Assembly: GCF_004136635.1 (NCBI RefSeq)
Contig: NZ_NOIU01000002.1
Coordinates: 434,001-498,000 of the forward strand
Direction of reading: 5' to 3'
Origin: Rothia halotolerans
GTDB lineage: Bacteria; Actinomycetota; Actinomycetes; Actinomycetales; Micrococcaceae
DNA: 64,000 bases
Shown one piece after another: positions 17,255 to 26,158 of this stretch (positions are counted from its first letter, which is position 1; each line of letters begins with the position of its first letter). The position numbers and the translations under genes are program-made. The notes beneath the pieces were generated by a model that ran no database searches, was not told the DNA's origin, and saw nothing but the letters and a program-made list of their open reading frames with translations.

Positions 17255-18070
17255 CTAGGAGACGAGCCGTCCGCTCTCAGCGGGACGCCCGGCCCGGGCG
17301 CTCCACCGCCCGTCCCGGTGCTCGATCTCGATGGGGTAGGAGAAGCATTCGGAGACGAGCTCGGTGGTGAGCACCTCGCGGGCTGGACCGGAGGCGTGGA
17401 CGCGCCCGTCCTTGACGAGCAGGGCGTGGGTCGTGCTCTCCGGCAGCTCCTCGAGGTGGTGTGTCACCAGGACCGTGGCCAGCTCCGGGTGGGACCGGTG
17501 CAGCTCGTCCACGGTGGCGAGGAACTGCTCCCTCGCCGCGACGTCGAGCCCGGTGGAGGGCTCGTCGAGCAGCAGCAGGGGCGGGTCGGTCAGCAGCGAG
17601 CGCGCGATCAGGGTGCGTCCCCGCTCGCCCTGGGAGAGCGTCTCCCAGCCCGCCTCCTCCATCCCGCCGAGCCCCAGCATCCCGATGAGCTCCTCGGCCC
17701 GGGCGCTCGTGCGGGCGTCCGGGGACCACCGCATCATCAGCTCGGTGGTCCCGGTGGCGCCCGTGAGCACCACCTCGCGGACGGTGTGCGGCGAGCGCAG
17801 CGGATGGCGCGGATTGACGTGCCCGATCGACTGCCGGAGCTCCCGGATGTCGACCCGGCCGAGCCGGTGGCCCAGGACGTGGACCGTGCCCCGCGAGGGG
17901 TGCGCCACCGCCCCGCACATGCTGAGGATGGTGCTCTTGCCCGCCCCGTTGGGCCCGATGAAGGCCCAGTGCTCGCCGGCGCGGACGCTCAGGTCGACGC
18001 CGGTCAGGATGCTCTTCGCGTCCCGGACGAAGTCGACGGACTCCATCCGCAGGACCTCGTTCTCGGTCAT
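17255..18070 (-). CDS. Orphan ABC ATPase
   Basis: 271 residues with Walker A GPNGAGKST (39-47), a signature that reads LSQGE instead of LSGGQ, Walker B LLLLDEP and switch VTHHLEELP. No permease gene is adjacent. It is paralogous to the product of 42327-43118, sharing the HHLEELP ending and the same C-terminal tail layout. The family is of unknown function; a soluble or ModF-like role is possible. It follows leuA on the same strand after 110 bp. Confidence 0.8.
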   Translation of the reverse strand: MTENEVLRMESVDFVRDAKSILTGVDLSVRAGEHWAFIGPNGAGKSTILSMCGAVAHPSRGTVHVLGHRLGRVDIRELRQSIGHVNPRHPLRSPHTVREVVLTGATGTTELMMRWSPDARTSARAEELIGMLGLGGMEEAGWETLSQGERGRTLIARSLLTDPPLLLLDEPSTGLDVAAREQFLATVDELHRSHPELATVLVTHHLEELPESTTHALLVKDGRVHASGPAREVLTTELVSECFSYPIEIEHRDGRWSARAGRPAESGRLVS

Positions 18071-18180
18071 GCCGTCCTCCTGTCCCGATGCCGCCGGCCG
18101 GTGCGGGCCGGCGGGAAGGGGCCGCCCGGGGAACTCGCGCGAGGCGGCTCCCGGGGCGGCCCACGACTGCCGCGAGAACG

Positions 18181-20016
18181 TTACCGCCGCGGCCCCGCGG
18201 GAGCGCGAAGCGGGGTCACATCGTGGGCGGCGCGGGCGGCCGCGATCACGGCCTCCATGCTGGCGCCCAGCACCGAGGCGGCCAGTCCCGCCGCCCAGCC
18301 GGTGCCGCCGGGCCCCCGGTACTCCACGATGCTCAGGGCCTGGCTGCCGGCCCCCTCGCCCGCGCTGCTCTGGTGCAGGTCCAGAATCTCCAGGGGCAGG
18401 CCCAGCACGGAGAGCGCCCTCGTGAGCGCCTCGACCGGCCCGACGCCGTCGTGCTCGCTGATGCGCTCGCGGTCCCCGGCGTGCAGTGAGATCCGGGTTC
18501 GGGCCGCCCCGTCCTCCTCGGTGACCTCGTACCCCGTCAGCTCGATGCCGCCGGCAGGCTCGGAGGACGCGAGGTAGGCTCGCTCGAAGACCCCCCACAG
18601 CTCCGCCGCCGTCACCTCGCGCCCTGTCGCATCGGTGTGCCGCTGGACGTGCCGGGCCAGGTCGATCTGGAGGCGGCGCGGCAGCTCGACGCCGTACTCG
18701 CTCTCCAGCAGATGCGCGATCCCGCCCTTGCCCGACTGGGAGTTGACCCGGATCACCGCGTCGTAGCTGCGACCGATGTCGGCGGGATCGATCGGCAGGT
18801 ACGGCACCCGCCAGGCGATCTCGCCCTCGGCCCGTCCCTCGCGGGCGGCCCGGGCGCGGTGCTCGGCGAAGCCCTTCCGGATCGCGTCCTGGTGCGTCCC
18901 GCTGAAGGCGGTGTGCACCAGGTCGCCCACATAGGGGTGCCGGGGATGGACCTCGATGCGGTTGCAGTGCTCGACGGTCCGCCGGACCTCGTCGATGTCC
19001 GAGAAGTCGACCATCGGATCCACGCCCTGCGCGTGCAGGTTCAGCGCCAGCGTCGCGAGGTCGACGTTGCCGGTCCGCTCGCCGTTGCCGAAGATGCAGC
19101 CCTCCACGCGCTGCGCCCCCGCCAGGACGGCGAGCTCGGCGCAGGCGACGCCGGTCCCGCGGTCGTTGTGCGGGTGCACCGAGAGGATCACCCCGTCCCG
19201 GCGGGCCAGGTTCCGGTGCATGTACTCGATCTGGTCCGCGTAGACGTTGGGGCTCGCGACCTCGACCGTCGCCGGCAGGTTCAGGATCACCGGGCGCTCC
19301 GGCGTCGCGTCCCACAGGTCGGTCATCGCGTCGCACAGCTCGAGGACGTAGTCCGGCTCGGTGAGGTTGAAGACCTCGGGGCTGAACTCGAATCGCACGT
19401 TCGGCAGGTGCCCGGCGAGCTCCAGGACGTCGCGGCCGCCGGCGAGGATCAGCTCCTTCAGCGCCTCCCGGTCGTGGCCGAGGACGGCCTCCCGCCAGAC
19501 GGGGGCCGTGGCGGTGTACAGATGGATCACCACCGGGTTGGCGATCCCCCGGATCGAGGCGACCGTGCGCTCGATGAGGTCCCGGCGGGCCGGGGTGAAG
19601 ACGACCAGGGCGACGTCGTCCGGCGCGATCCCGGTCTCGGCGAGGAGCCGGACGAAGTCGTAGTCGGTCCGGGAGGCCGAGGGGTAGCCGACCTCGATCT
19701 CCTTGTAGCCCATGGCGACCATGAGCTCGAAGAAGCGCCGCTTCCGGGCCGAGTCCATCGGCTCGGCCAACGCCTGGTTGCCGTCGCGCAGGTCCACCGG
19801 AACCCACAGCGGGGCCTCGGCGAGGCGTCGGGTCGGCCAGGTCCGCTCCGCGTCGGCCAAGGGGATGGAGACGCGGGAGTACGCGTCGCGGTAGCGGTGC
19901 GAGGGCATCTGGGAGGAGTGCTGCCGGTTCCAGGCAGGCGCCCCGGCAGGGACGGGGCCGGCGGGCGTGGAGATGCGGGGGAACGTCGCTGCGTGCGGGG
20001 ATGTCGTGGTGCTCAT
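18181..20016 (-). CDS. leuA: 2-Isopropylmalate synthase, actinobacterial type
   Basis: 611 residues. It condenses acetyl-CoA with 2-oxoisovalerate, the first committed step of leucine synthesis. The HMGL-like barrel starts with DLRDGNQAL, and the metal ligands appear in [11 protein letters not shown] and the FGNGERTGN loop. A C-terminal LeuA dimer domain (from about residue 470) normally binds leucine for feedback inhibition. The length and the N-terminal extension [11 protein letters not shown]-like segment fit the long type-2 form of Actinobacteria. Expression is probably attenuated by the leader peptide at 20085-20132. Confidence 0.95.
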   Translation of the reverse strand: MSTTTSPHAATFPRISTPAGPVPAGAPAWNRQHSSQMPSHRYRDAYSRVSIPLADAERTWPTRRLAEAPLWVPVDLRDGNQALAEPMDSARKRRFFELMVAMGYKEIEVGYPSASRTDYDFVRLLAETGIAPDDVALVVFTPARRDLIERTVASIRGIANPVVIHLYTATAPVWREAVLGHDREALKELILAGGRDVLELAGHLPNVRFEFSPEVFNLTEPDYVLELCDAMTDLWDATPERPVILNLPATVEVASPNVYADQIEYMHRNLARRDGVILSVHPHNDRGTGVACAELAVLAGAQRVEGCIFGNGERTGNVDLATLALNLHAQGVDPMVDFSDIDEVRRTVEHCNRIEVHPRHPYVGDLVHTAFSGTHQDAIRKGFAEHRARAAREGRAEGEIAWRVPYLPIDPADIGRSYDAVIRVNSQSGKGGIAHLLESEYGVELPRRLQIDLARHVQRHTDATGREVTAAELWGVFERAYLASSEPAGGIELTGYEVTEEDGAARTRISLHAGDRERISEHDGVGPVEALTRALSVLGLPLEILDLHQSSAGEGAGSQALSIVEYRGPGGTGWAAGLAASVLGASMEAVIAAARAAHDVTPLRAPAGPRR

Positions 20017-20036
20017 GGCTTCTCTCCTGCTGAAGG

Positions 20037-20093
20037 GGCTGCGACCGGCGGACAGGGGGCCTCCACGCCGGGGAGCCGGCCTGGCTAGGCCCC
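20037..20093 (-). promoter_or_regulatory. Attenuator RNA region between leader peptide and leuA
   Basis: Competing base-pairings are possible: GGGGCCT/AGGCCCC joins 20087-20093 with 20056-20062 across the leader stop codon, while GCCGG/CCGGC (20067-20071 with 20076-20080) forms a local hairpin. This is what a leucine-sensing attenuator needs. No clear U-run is visible, so control may act through Rho or on translation. Confidence 0.5.
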
Positions 20094-20132
20094 GCCGTGG
20101 CGGCTAAGGAGAAGGAGAGCGATCGCGAACAT
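20085..20132 (-). CDS. leuA leader peptide (attenuator)
   Basis: A 15-codon frame, [15 protein letters not shown], precedes leuA on the same strand, 68 nt before its ATG. Four consecutive Leu codons (CTC CTT CTC CTT) include CTT, which is rare at this GC content. A -10 TAGAGT (20145-20140) is 7 nt before the ATG, so the peptide is translated from a leaderless mRNA. The rule known for actinobacterial leu leaders is that ribosomes stalling at Leu codons choose between RNA folds. No ribosome-binding site is needed. Confidence 0.75.
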   Translation of the reverse strand: MFAIALLLLSRHGGA

Positions 20133-20183
20133 GCGGTAGACTCTAACACAACTCCGCAGACAAGTAGAGAAGAGGTGGGATCG

Positions 20184-20864
20184 TTGGCTCAGGTGCGACG
20201 GGCTTCGATGGCCGATCAGGCGGCGACGCTGTTGCTGGACCGGATCCGGTCCGGAGAGTGGGCGCTGGGGGAGAGGCTGCCGGGGGAGACCACGCTCGGA
20301 CCGCAGCTGGGCGTGGGACGCTCGACGGTGCGGGAGGCGATCCGCCAGCTCGCGGGGCTCGGCGTGCTCGCCTCGCGCCAGGGAGCCGGGGTCTTCGTGG
20401 CCGCCCTGGACGTTCGCGAGGACTGGGACGCGGTGCTCCGGCGCTCGGACGTCGTCGACGTCGTCGAGGCCCGCATCGCGATCGAGACCGAGGCGGCGGG
20501 CCTCGCCGCCCGGCGGCGCACCCCGGCCGACCTCCGAGCGATCCGCCGGGCGCTCGCCGAGCGCGCGGAGCGCCGGACGGCGCCGGAGGAGCACGTGGAC
20601 GCCGACACGGCCTTCCATCGCAGCATCGTGGCCGCCGCGCACAACCCGATCCTGACCGACCTCTTCGACGGGTTCACCCCGCGGGTCCGGCAGGCGATGC
20701 TCGAGATGCTCCGCATCCGCCGGGCCTTCGGCGGCGACGCCGACCAGCAGGCCCACGCCCGCCTGGCCGAGGCCGTCGCGGCGCGCGACGAGGCAGGGGC
20801 GGCGGAGGCGAGCCGGGCCCACCTGCTGGCCCTGCGGGAGGGCATGGCGCCCTCCTCGCCGTGA
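20184..20864 (+). CDS. GntR-family regulator, FCD subfamily (second)
   Basis: 226 residues from a TTG start with AGAGGTGGGA ahead; the ATG at 20208 is an alternative. The winged helix includes LGPQLGVGRSTVREAIRQL. The FCD domain follows with DTAFHRSIV and AHAR at ligand positions. FCD proteins respond to small carboxylates. It is divergent from leuA, and its likely -10 (TAGACT, 20137-20142) overlaps the leuA promoter, so the two genes may influence each other. No target is evident. Confidence 0.8.
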   Translation: MAQVRRASMADQAATLLLDRIRSGEWALGERLPGETTLGPQLGVGRSTVREAIRQLAGLGVLASRQGAGVFVAALDVREDWDAVLRRSDVVDVVEARIAIETEAAGLAARRRTPADLRAIRRALAERAERRTAPEEHVDADTAFHRSIVAAAHNPILTDLFDGFTPRVRQAMLEMLRIRRAFGGDADQQAHARLAEAVAARDEAGAAEASRAHLLALREGMAPSSP

Positions 20865-20883
20865 TCCGGGCGTTCGCCCGGCG

Positions 20884-21759
20884 CTACTTCAGCAGCCGCG
20901 ACATGCCCCGGTCTGCGAGGACCGTGCCGCCGGTCTGGCAGGCGGGGCAGTACTGCAGCGAGGAATCCGCGAAGACCACTTGCCGGATGACGTCGCCGCA
21001 GACCGGGCATGCCTCGCCGGCGCGGCCGTGCACCCGCAGGCCCCGCTTCTTCTCCCGCTTCAGGGAGGCGGCGGACAGCCCCGCAGCCCGCTCGGCGGCC
21101 TCTCGGAGGGTTCCCGTCAGCGCCTCGTGGAGCCGCCGCGCGTCGTCGTGCCCCATAGCGGCGGGCTTGAACGGGGACATGCGCGCGGCGTGCAGGATCT
21201 CGTCGGAGTAGGCGTTGCCGATCCCGGCCATCAGCGACTGGTCGCGCAGCACCCCCTTGATCTGCGCGCGCCCGGCTCCGGCGAGGATGCCCTCGAAGGA
21301 CTCCAGGGTGAAGGAGGGGCCCAGTGGATCGGGGCCGATCCGGGCGATGCCCGGCACCTCGGCCGGGTCGCTCACCAGGTACAGGGCGAGGCTCTTCTTC
21401 GTCCCGGCCTCCGTGACGTCGAGGCATCCGGCGGGGGCCTCATCCTCCTCGGCCAGGACGAGCCGGGCCGCGAGTGGCCCCCTGCCCGGACGGGGCGGCG
21501 TCCTCGGCGTCTCCTCGCGCCAGGTGATCCACCCCGCGCGCGCCAGGTGCACGATCAGGTGGTCCCCGCCCAGGCGCAGGTCGAGGAACTTGCCGTGCCG
21601 CCCGACGTCGTCGACCCTCCGCCCGCGGAGTTCGGCGGACTGGAGGGCGACCGTCTTCAGGGCTGCGAAGGCGGGCACGTCGAGACGCTCGACGACGCGG
21701 CCGCCGATCCTCTGCTTCAGGTCGCCGGCGAGTGCTGCGACCTCGGGGGCTTCGGGCAT
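20884..21759 (-). CDS. Formamidopyrimidine-DNA glycosylase / Nei-family repair enzyme
   Basis: 291 residues. It starts MPEAPEV, giving the catalytic N-terminal Pro and Glu of the Fpg/Nei family. The helix-two-turn-helix region has GIGNAYSDEILHAA, and a C-terminal zinc finger reads CPVCG...CPACQ. These enzymes excise oxidised bases and cut the abasic site. The PEAPEV variant is commoner in Nei-like actinobacterial proteins than in MutM itself, so the base preference is uncertain. The start at 21759 is fixed by the required N-terminal proline. Its end faces the GntR gene. Confidence 0.85.
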   Translation of the reverse strand: MPEAPEVAALAGDLKQRIGGRVVERLDVPAFAALKTVALQSAELRGRRVDDVGRHGKFLDLRLGGDHLIVHLARAGWITWREETPRTPPRPGRGPLAARLVLAEEDEAPAGCLDVTEAGTKKSLALYLVSDPAEVPGIARIGPDPLGPSFTLESFEGILAGAGRAQIKGVLRDQSLMAGIGNAYSDEILHAARMSPFKPAAMGHDDARRLHEALTGTLREAAERAAGLSAASLKREKKRGLRVHGRAGEACPVCGDVIRQVVFADSSLQYCPACQTGGTVLADRGMSRLLK

Positions 21760-21839
21760 GTCCTCATGATGGCAAGCGGGAGGCGATCCGTCCACGGCCG
21801 ACGCCGCTCACCCTCACCCTGCGGCACGGCGTCCCGCGC

Positions 21840-22010
21840 TCACTCCCTGCCGTCCCGGACCACGAGGTCCGTGTGCTCCATGGACGCCAGCGCCTTGCCG
21901 GCCTCCACGGCCGCCGACTTGTTCTCGTACGAGCCGTTGGGATGGGCCCGTCCGATCTCCCGCACGTACCAGGTGCGGTCCTCCTGGTAGACCTCGATTG
22001 GATTCTGCAT
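21840..22010 (-). CDS. DUF2188-like small protein
   Basis: 56 residues (MQNPIEVYQEDRTWYVREIG at the start, HTDLVVRDGRE at the end). The pattern Trp-Tyr-Val-Arg near the start, a central AAVEAGKALA helix and a final Asp-Gly matches the DUF2188 fold, a small domain of unknown function. AAAGGGGA precedes the ATG. It lies 80 bp upstream of the glycosylase on the same strand and may be co-transcribed with it. Confidence 0.65.
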   Translation of the reverse strand: MQNPIEVYQEDRTWYVREIGRAHPNGSYENKSAAVEAGKALASMEHTDLVVRDGRE

Positions 22011-22137
22011 CGCTGTCCCCTTTCAGGTCCCTGTTCCTGTGATGCTACCCACAGGTCTCCGGCCCCGCCACCGCCGGAACGTCCCGCCGCCGTCAGAACC
22101 ATGAGGAAACGTACAGGGGAGCCGAAGGCGGGATGCG

Positions 22138-22150
22138 TATAATCGGCTGC
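22138..22150 (+). promoter_or_regulatory. Consensus -10 of a leaderless gene (22151)
   Basis: A perfect TATAAT (22138-22143) is followed by 7 nt and then ATG 22151, so transcription should start at or next to the A of ATG. No -35 match is evident. Confidence 0.65.
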
Positions 22151-22519
22151 ATGCCTTGGTGGTTTTGGGTGCTCCTCTGGACGACCCTGGTCGCGGTCTC
22201 CGCCGCGGTCCTGCTGCTCCTCGCGTGGCGGACCGCTGCACGGTTCTTTGCGGCCCTGAAAGAAATTGGAATACTGGGTGAGGACATGGGGGATCGGTGG
22301 GAGCAGGGCTCCCAGGAGATCGCCCAGACCATCCGCCGGGCCCCGGTGCCCGGAGTGCTCGTCCCGGTCCGCCAGGCCCGCGAGGACTACCTCCGCGGTC
22401 GTTCGACTCGACAGAAACGGAAGGTCGCCCAGCGCATCGAGCGCCGTGACCGTCTAGGACAACCCCAGCGAATCGGGGATCTGCGCTACGGCGCACGGAA
22501 AGGAAACAACTATGGGTAG
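22151..22519 (+). CDS. Small membrane protein upstream of tatA
   Basis: 122 residues, not assigned to a known family. The N-terminus MPWWFWVLLWTTLVAVSAAV gives one transmembrane helix; the rest is basic and amphipathic, with a RQKRKVAQRIERRDR stretch. The likely start is ATG 22151, not 22133, because TATAAT lies where the longer version would begin. It overlaps tatA by 8 bp and so is translationally coupled to it. Its position suggests a helper for the Tat system or the membrane, but this is inference only. Confidence 0.7.
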   Translation: MPWWFWVLLWTTLVAVSAAVLLLLAWRTAARFFAALKEIGILGEDMGDRWEQGSQEIAQTIRRAPVPGVLVPVRQAREDYLRGRSTRQKRKVAQRIERRDRLGQPQRIGDLRYGARKGNNYG

Positions 22520-22796
22520 GCTCTTCGACAATCCGGTGATGCTGCTGGTCCTCCTCGTGATCATCCTGCTGCTCTTCGGCGCCCCCAAGCTGCCCGGCAT
22601 GGCGCGCAGCCTCGGCCAGTCGATGCGCATCTTCAAGTCCGAGGTCAAGGAGATGAAGGACGAGAAGAAGTCCGATCAGAACTCCTCCACGGTGGTCGAC
22701 GGCGAGGTCATCCAGAACGACGTGCCGGACCAGGGGACCCGCGGCACCGAGACGGACCGGAAGTCGACGGGGCAGGGCACCGCGAACGACCGGTAG
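22512..22796 (+). CDS. tatA: Twin-arginine translocase subunit TatA
   Basis: 94 residues. It has one N-terminal helix (MLLVLLVIILLLFGA), then the TatA hinge and amphipathic helix LPGMARSLGQSMRIFKSEV, and a polar tail rich in Asp, Thr and Lys. TatA forms the variable pore that exports folded proteins with TatC. AAAGGA precedes ATG 22512. No tatB gene is present, as is usual near actinobacterial tatAC. Confidence 0.95.
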   Translation: MGRLFDNPVMLLVLLVIILLLFGAPKLPGMARSLGQSMRIFKSEVKEMKDEKKSDQNSSTVVDGEVIQNDVPDQGTRGTETDRKSTGQGTANDR

Positions 22797-22901
22797 CCCC
22801 GCCCGAGGCAGGGAAGCGGATCCGCGGTGCCCAGGACCGGGCGCTACGGCTCCGCTTCCCTCATTCCGTCCTGTCCTCACCCACCAGAACGTAGGCGATC
22901 C

Positions 22902-23750
22902 ATGGCAAAGCAGAGCCGGAAGTCGAATCCGCAGGCTCAGATGGCCCTCAAGGAGCACCTGAGGGAGTTCCGGAACCGACTCATCAAGTCGGCCATCGCC
23001 ACGCTGCTCTGCGCCGTCGGCGGCTTCTTCCTCTACTACCCGGTGATGGAGGCCATCACCGACCCGATCCACCAGATCGCGCAGGAGCAGAACCGCAACG
23101 CCACCATCAACTTCTCCGGCGTCGCCTCCTCCTTCGACATCCTCGTCCAGGTCTCGCTGTCCATCGGGCTCGTGCTCGCCTCGCCCATCTGGCTCTACCA
23201 GCTGTGGGCATTCATCATGCCGGCACTGCACAAGAGGGAGAAGCTGTACGCCTTCGGCTTCGTCGGCGCCGCCCTCCCGCTGTTCCTCCTGGGCCTGTGG
23301 ATCGCCTGGATCTGCATGCCCACCGCCGTGTACACCCTGACGATGTTCACGCCCGAGGACCAGGCGAACTTCATCGAGGCGAAGACCTACATCAACTTCG
23401 TGGTCAGGCTGCTGCTGTCCTTCGCCATCGCCTTCGTCATCCCCGTGGCGCTGGTCGCGGTGAACATGATGGGCCTGCTGCGCGGGCGGACCATCCTCAA
23501 GTCCTGGCGCTGGGTCGTCGTCCTGGTCGCGCTGCTGGCCGCGATCACCGCCCCGGGCACCGACGTGCTCACGATGTTCTACCTCATGGCCCCGCTGCTC
23601 GTGCTCTTCTTCGTGGCGGTCGTCATCTGCCTCCTCAACGACAAGCGGCGGGACAAGCGCGAGGCCAAGATCGCCGAGGGGGAGGGCGCCGGGGCCGACC
23701 AGGCGACGTCGTCCTCCGCCCTCGAGGACCTGGGGCGCGACAAGGCGTAG
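22902..23750 (+). CDS. tatC: Twin-arginine translocase subunit TatC
   Basis: 282 residues with six membrane helices. The cytosolic N-terminus carries ALKEHLREFRNRL, the TatC hallmark that binds the twin-Arg signal. The SSFDILVQV periplasmic loop and the LYQLWAFIMPAL segment are typical. ATG 22902 was chosen because MAKQSRK matches other family starts, though the upstream site is weak. The molybdoenzyme and respiratory proteins encoded nearby could be among its clients. Confidence 0.95.
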   Translation: MAKQSRKSNPQAQMALKEHLREFRNRLIKSAIATLLCAVGGFFLYYPVMEAITDPIHQIAQEQNRNATINFSGVASSFDILVQVSLSIGLVLASPIWLYQLWAFIMPALHKREKLYAFGFVGAALPLFLLGLWIAWICMPTAVYTLTMFTPEDQANFIEAKTYINFVVRLLLSFAIAFVIPVALVAVNMMGLLRGRTILKSWRWVVVLVALLAAITAPGTDVLTMFYLMAPLLVLFFVAVVICLLNDKRRDKREAKIAEGEGAGADQATSSSALEDLGRDKA

Positions 23751-23836
23751 CGCGCTCGGGACGGCTGAGGAATCCATCGCAAGCCGCGCTTCACATGGCC
23801 TTCGCATGGCCCCTCATGGCCCGTACAGTGGAGGAC

Positions 23837-24322
23837 ATGACTTCTGACCGTCGCGCCGCGACCGTGGTGACCGTCTCAGACCGCTCGGCCCTCGGGCAGC
23901 GTGAGGACAGGTCCGGTCCGCTGGCGGCCTCCCTGCTGCACGACGCCGGGTGGTCGGCCCACGTCGTCGTCGTGCCCGACGAGCGGGAGCAGATCGCGGA
24001 CGCGATCCTCGCCGCGGTGAAGCGCGGGGACGGCCTCGTCGTGACCACGGGCGGCACGGGACTGACGCCGCGGGACGTCACCCCGGAGGCGACCGAGCCG
24101 CTGCTGGAGCGGGGCCTGCCCGGTCTGGCCGAGCGCATCCGCGCCGCCGGCGTGGACCAGCTCCCCCATGCGATGCTCTCGCGAGGCCTGGCGGGCGTCG
24201 CCGGCAGGACCCTGGTCGTGAACCTCGCCGGCTCCCCGGGCGCCGTGACCGACGGCATCCCGGTGATCCTCACCGTGGCGTCCCATGTGGCCGAGCAGCT
24301 CGAAGGAGGAGGACACCCATGA
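23837..24322 (+). CDS. Molybdenum cofactor protein MoaB/MogA
   Basis: 161 residues. The motif VTTGGTGLTPRD and the later NLAGSPGAV are the nucleotide- and molybdopterin-binding features of the MogA/MoaB family, which adenylylates molybdopterin before molybdate insertion. A -10 TACAGT (23824-23829) lies 7 nt ahead of the ATG, so the mRNA is probably leaderless; GGAGG is too close to serve as a ribosome site. The stop overlaps moaE (ATGA). Placement before moaE-moaA makes this the head of the Moco operon. Confidence 0.88.
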   Translation: MTSDRRAATVVTVSDRSALGQREDRSGPLAASLLHDAGWSAHVVVVPDEREQIADAILAAVKRGDGLVVTTGGTGLTPRDVTPEATEPLLERGLPGLAERIRAAGVDQLPHAMLSRGLAGVAGRTLVVNLAGSPGAVTDGIPVILTVASHVAEQLEGGGHP

Positions 24323-24774
24323 TCGCGCTGACGCAGCTGACTCGCGAGCCCCTGGACGTCTCCGCCCACTTGGCGGCCGTCGCCTCCCCCCGCGCGGGCG
24401 CCAGCGCGGTGTTCATCGGCACGGTGCGGGACCACGACCGGGACGCCGGGGGCACCGTCGTCACGCTCGAGTACTCGGCCCATCCCGACGCGGAGCGCAT
24501 CCTGGGCGAGCTCGCCGCTCAGGCTGATGCCGCCCATGAACAGGACCCCACCGGCCTGCGGATCGCGGTCTCCCACCGGCTCGGCTCCCTGGGGGTGGGG
24601 GAGGCGGCCATCATGTGCGCGGTCTCCTCGGCCCACCGCGCCGACGCCTTCGAGGTGGCGCGCGACGTCGTGGAGCGGGTCAAGGCCGAGCTGCCCGTGT
24701 GGAAGCGTCAGCTCGAGGCGGACGGCACGGCCGGCTGGGTGGGCCTGGGCGGCCTCGAGGAGGCGATCGCGTGA
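24319..24774 (+). CDS. moaE: Molybdopterin synthase large subunit MoaE
   Basis: 151 residues. The catalytic subunit converts cyclic pyranopterin monophosphate to molybdopterin using sulfur from MoaD. Family features include AVFIGTVRDHDR, the LEYSAHPDAE strand, VSHRLGSLGVGE and the C-terminal PVWKRQL with the active-site Lys. It overlaps moaB upstream and moaA downstream. Its partner moaD is encoded at 25919-26158 on the other strand. Confidence 0.93.
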   Translation: MIALTQLTREPLDVSAHLAAVASPRAGASAVFIGTVRDHDRDAGGTVVTLEYSAHPDAERILGELAAQADAAHEQDPTGLRIAVSHRLGSLGVGEAAIMCAVSSAHRADAFEVARDVVERVKAELPVWKRQLEADGTAGWVGLGGLEEAIA

Positions 24775-25856
24775 GTGCACCCATCTCCCTGGGCATGCCC
24801 GGCGTCGCCAGGCCGCCGGCGGATCCCCTCGAGGGCCGGCCCGCCGGCGAGGACGTCTGGGACGGCCCCCTCGTCGACCGGTTCGGCCGCGTGCACCGTG
24901 ACCTGCGGATCTCGCTGACGGACAAGTGCAACCTGCGCTGCACCTACTGCATGCCGGCGGAGGGGGTGACGTGGCTGTCCAAGGAGAACCTGCTCACCAC
25001 GGACGAGATCGAGCGCGTGGCCTCCGTCCTGGCCCGCCTCGGCATCCGCGAGGTCCGCCTCACCGGCGGCGAGCCGCTGCTGCGCCGCGACATCGTGGAC
25101 GTGGTGGGCAGGCTCTCGAGGCTGCAGGGCCCGGACGGCCCGCTCGAGGTGTCCATGACCACCAACGCGATCCGGCTCGACAGGGTCATGGACCAGCTGG
25201 TCGACGCCGGTCTGGCGCGCCTGAACATCAGCCTCGACACCGCCGACCCGGAGCGCTTCAAGAAGCTCACGCGTCGTGAGCGCTTCGAGGACGTGGTGCG
25301 GGGCGTCGAAGCCGCGCGGGATTCCGGGCTGCGTCCGCTCAAGCTCAACGCCGTGGCCATGCGAGACGTGAACGACGACGAGTTCTGCGACCTGCTGCGC
25401 TTCGCCGTCCGCTACGAGGCCGAGCTGCGGTTCATCGAGCAGATGCCCCTCGACGCGGGGCATACCTGGTCGCGGCACACCATGGTCCCCGGCGAGGAGG
25501 TCCTGGAGAAGCTCGGGGCCGAGTTCGCCCTGGAGCCCGTGGGGGAGCGCGGCGCCAGTCCCGCCGAGGTCTTCGCCGTCGACGGCGGTCCCGCCACCGT
25601 GGGCGTCATCGCCTCCGTCACCGCGCCCTTCTGCGGCGCGTGCGATCGCGTGCGCCTCACCGCGGACGGCCAGCTGCGCAACTGCCTCTTCGCCCGGGAG
25701 GAGTCCGACCTGCTGAGCCTGCTGCGCGCCGGCTGCACGGACGAGTCGATCGCCGCGATGCTCCGCACGTGCATCGAGGGCAAGCGCGCCGGCCACGGGA
25801 TCGACGAGCCCGGCTTCCTCCAGCCAGACCGGCCCATGTCTGCGATCGGCGGCTGA
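24771..25856 (+). CDS. moaA: GTP 3',8-cyclase MoaA (radical SAM)
   Basis: 361 residues. The N-terminal radical-SAM cluster is CNLRCTYC (Cys53, 57, 60). The second [4Fe-4S] site near the end is CGACDRVRLT...NCLF, and the protein finishes in the GG needed for activity in MoaA enzymes. It makes the first Moco intermediate from GTP, normally with MoaC, which is not in this window. The GTG start overlaps the moaE stop by 3 bp. Confidence 0.95.
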   Translation: MSAPISLGMPGVARPPADPLEGRPAGEDVWDGPLVDRFGRVHRDLRISLTDKCNLRCTYCMPAEGVTWLSKENLLTTDEIERVASVLARLGIREVRLTGGEPLLRRDIVDVVGRLSRLQGPDGPLEVSMTTNAIRLDRVMDQLVDAGLARLNISLDTADPERFKKLTRRERFEDVVRGVEAARDSGLRPLKLNAVAMRDVNDDEFCDLLRFAVRYEAELRFIEQMPLDAGHTWSRHTMVPGEEVLEKLGAEFALEPVGERGASPAEVFAVDGGPATVGVIASVTAPFCGACDRVRLTADGQLRNCLFAREESDLLSLLRAGCTDESIAAMLRTCIEGKRAGHGIDEPGFLQPDRPMSAIGG

Positions 25857-25883
25857 GCCCCGCGCTGCTGCTGCGCCCTCGCT

Positions 25884-25917
25884 CGGCCGCCACGGCACCG
25901 CTCTGCCGTCGTGGCCG
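25884..25917. terminator. Hairpin between converging moaA and moaD
   Basis: Arms CGGCC...ACGGCA (25884-25897) and TGCCGT...GGCCG (25904-25917) pair with a 3-bp internal mismatch and a 6-nt loop. It could stop transcription from both sides. Confidence 0.5.
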
Positions 25918-25918
25918 C

Positions 25919-26158
25919 TCAGCCGCCGGCGAAGGGCGGAAGGACGTCCACCGTCGCCGCATCGGGCACCTGGGCGTCGTCGGTCCCCAGACGGACTCCG
26001 TCGGCCAGCAGGGAGCAGCGGCCGAGGACGCGCGCGAACTCCGGCCCGTGCGCCGAGATCAGCGCCTCCCGCAGCTCGGCGACGCCCAGCGGACCCTCTA
26101 CGGTGGATTCCTCGAGGCCGGCGGCCTCCGCCGCACCGGCGAAGTAGCGGATCCTCAT
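25919..26158 (-). CDS. moaD: Molybdopterin synthase sulfur carrier MoaD
   Basis: 79-residue ubiquitin-fold protein (MRIRYFAGAAEAAGLEES at the start) ending in the essential Gly-Gly (LPPFAGG), which is thiocarboxylated and donates sulfur to MoaE. Its ATG overlaps the stop of the DUF6457 gene (ATGA), so the two are coupled. It faces moaA-moaE tail to tail, an unusual split of the two synthase subunits across strands. Confidence 0.9.
   Translation of the reverse strand: MRIRYFAGAAEAAGLEESTVEGPLGVAELREALISAHGPEFARVLGRCSLLADGVRLGTDDAQVPDAATVDVLPPFAGG

Noticed and set aside
22133-22150. Upstream ATG 22133 as start of the tatA-linked membrane protein
   Set aside because: TATAAT lies inside the extra codons, at leaderless distance from ATG 22151.
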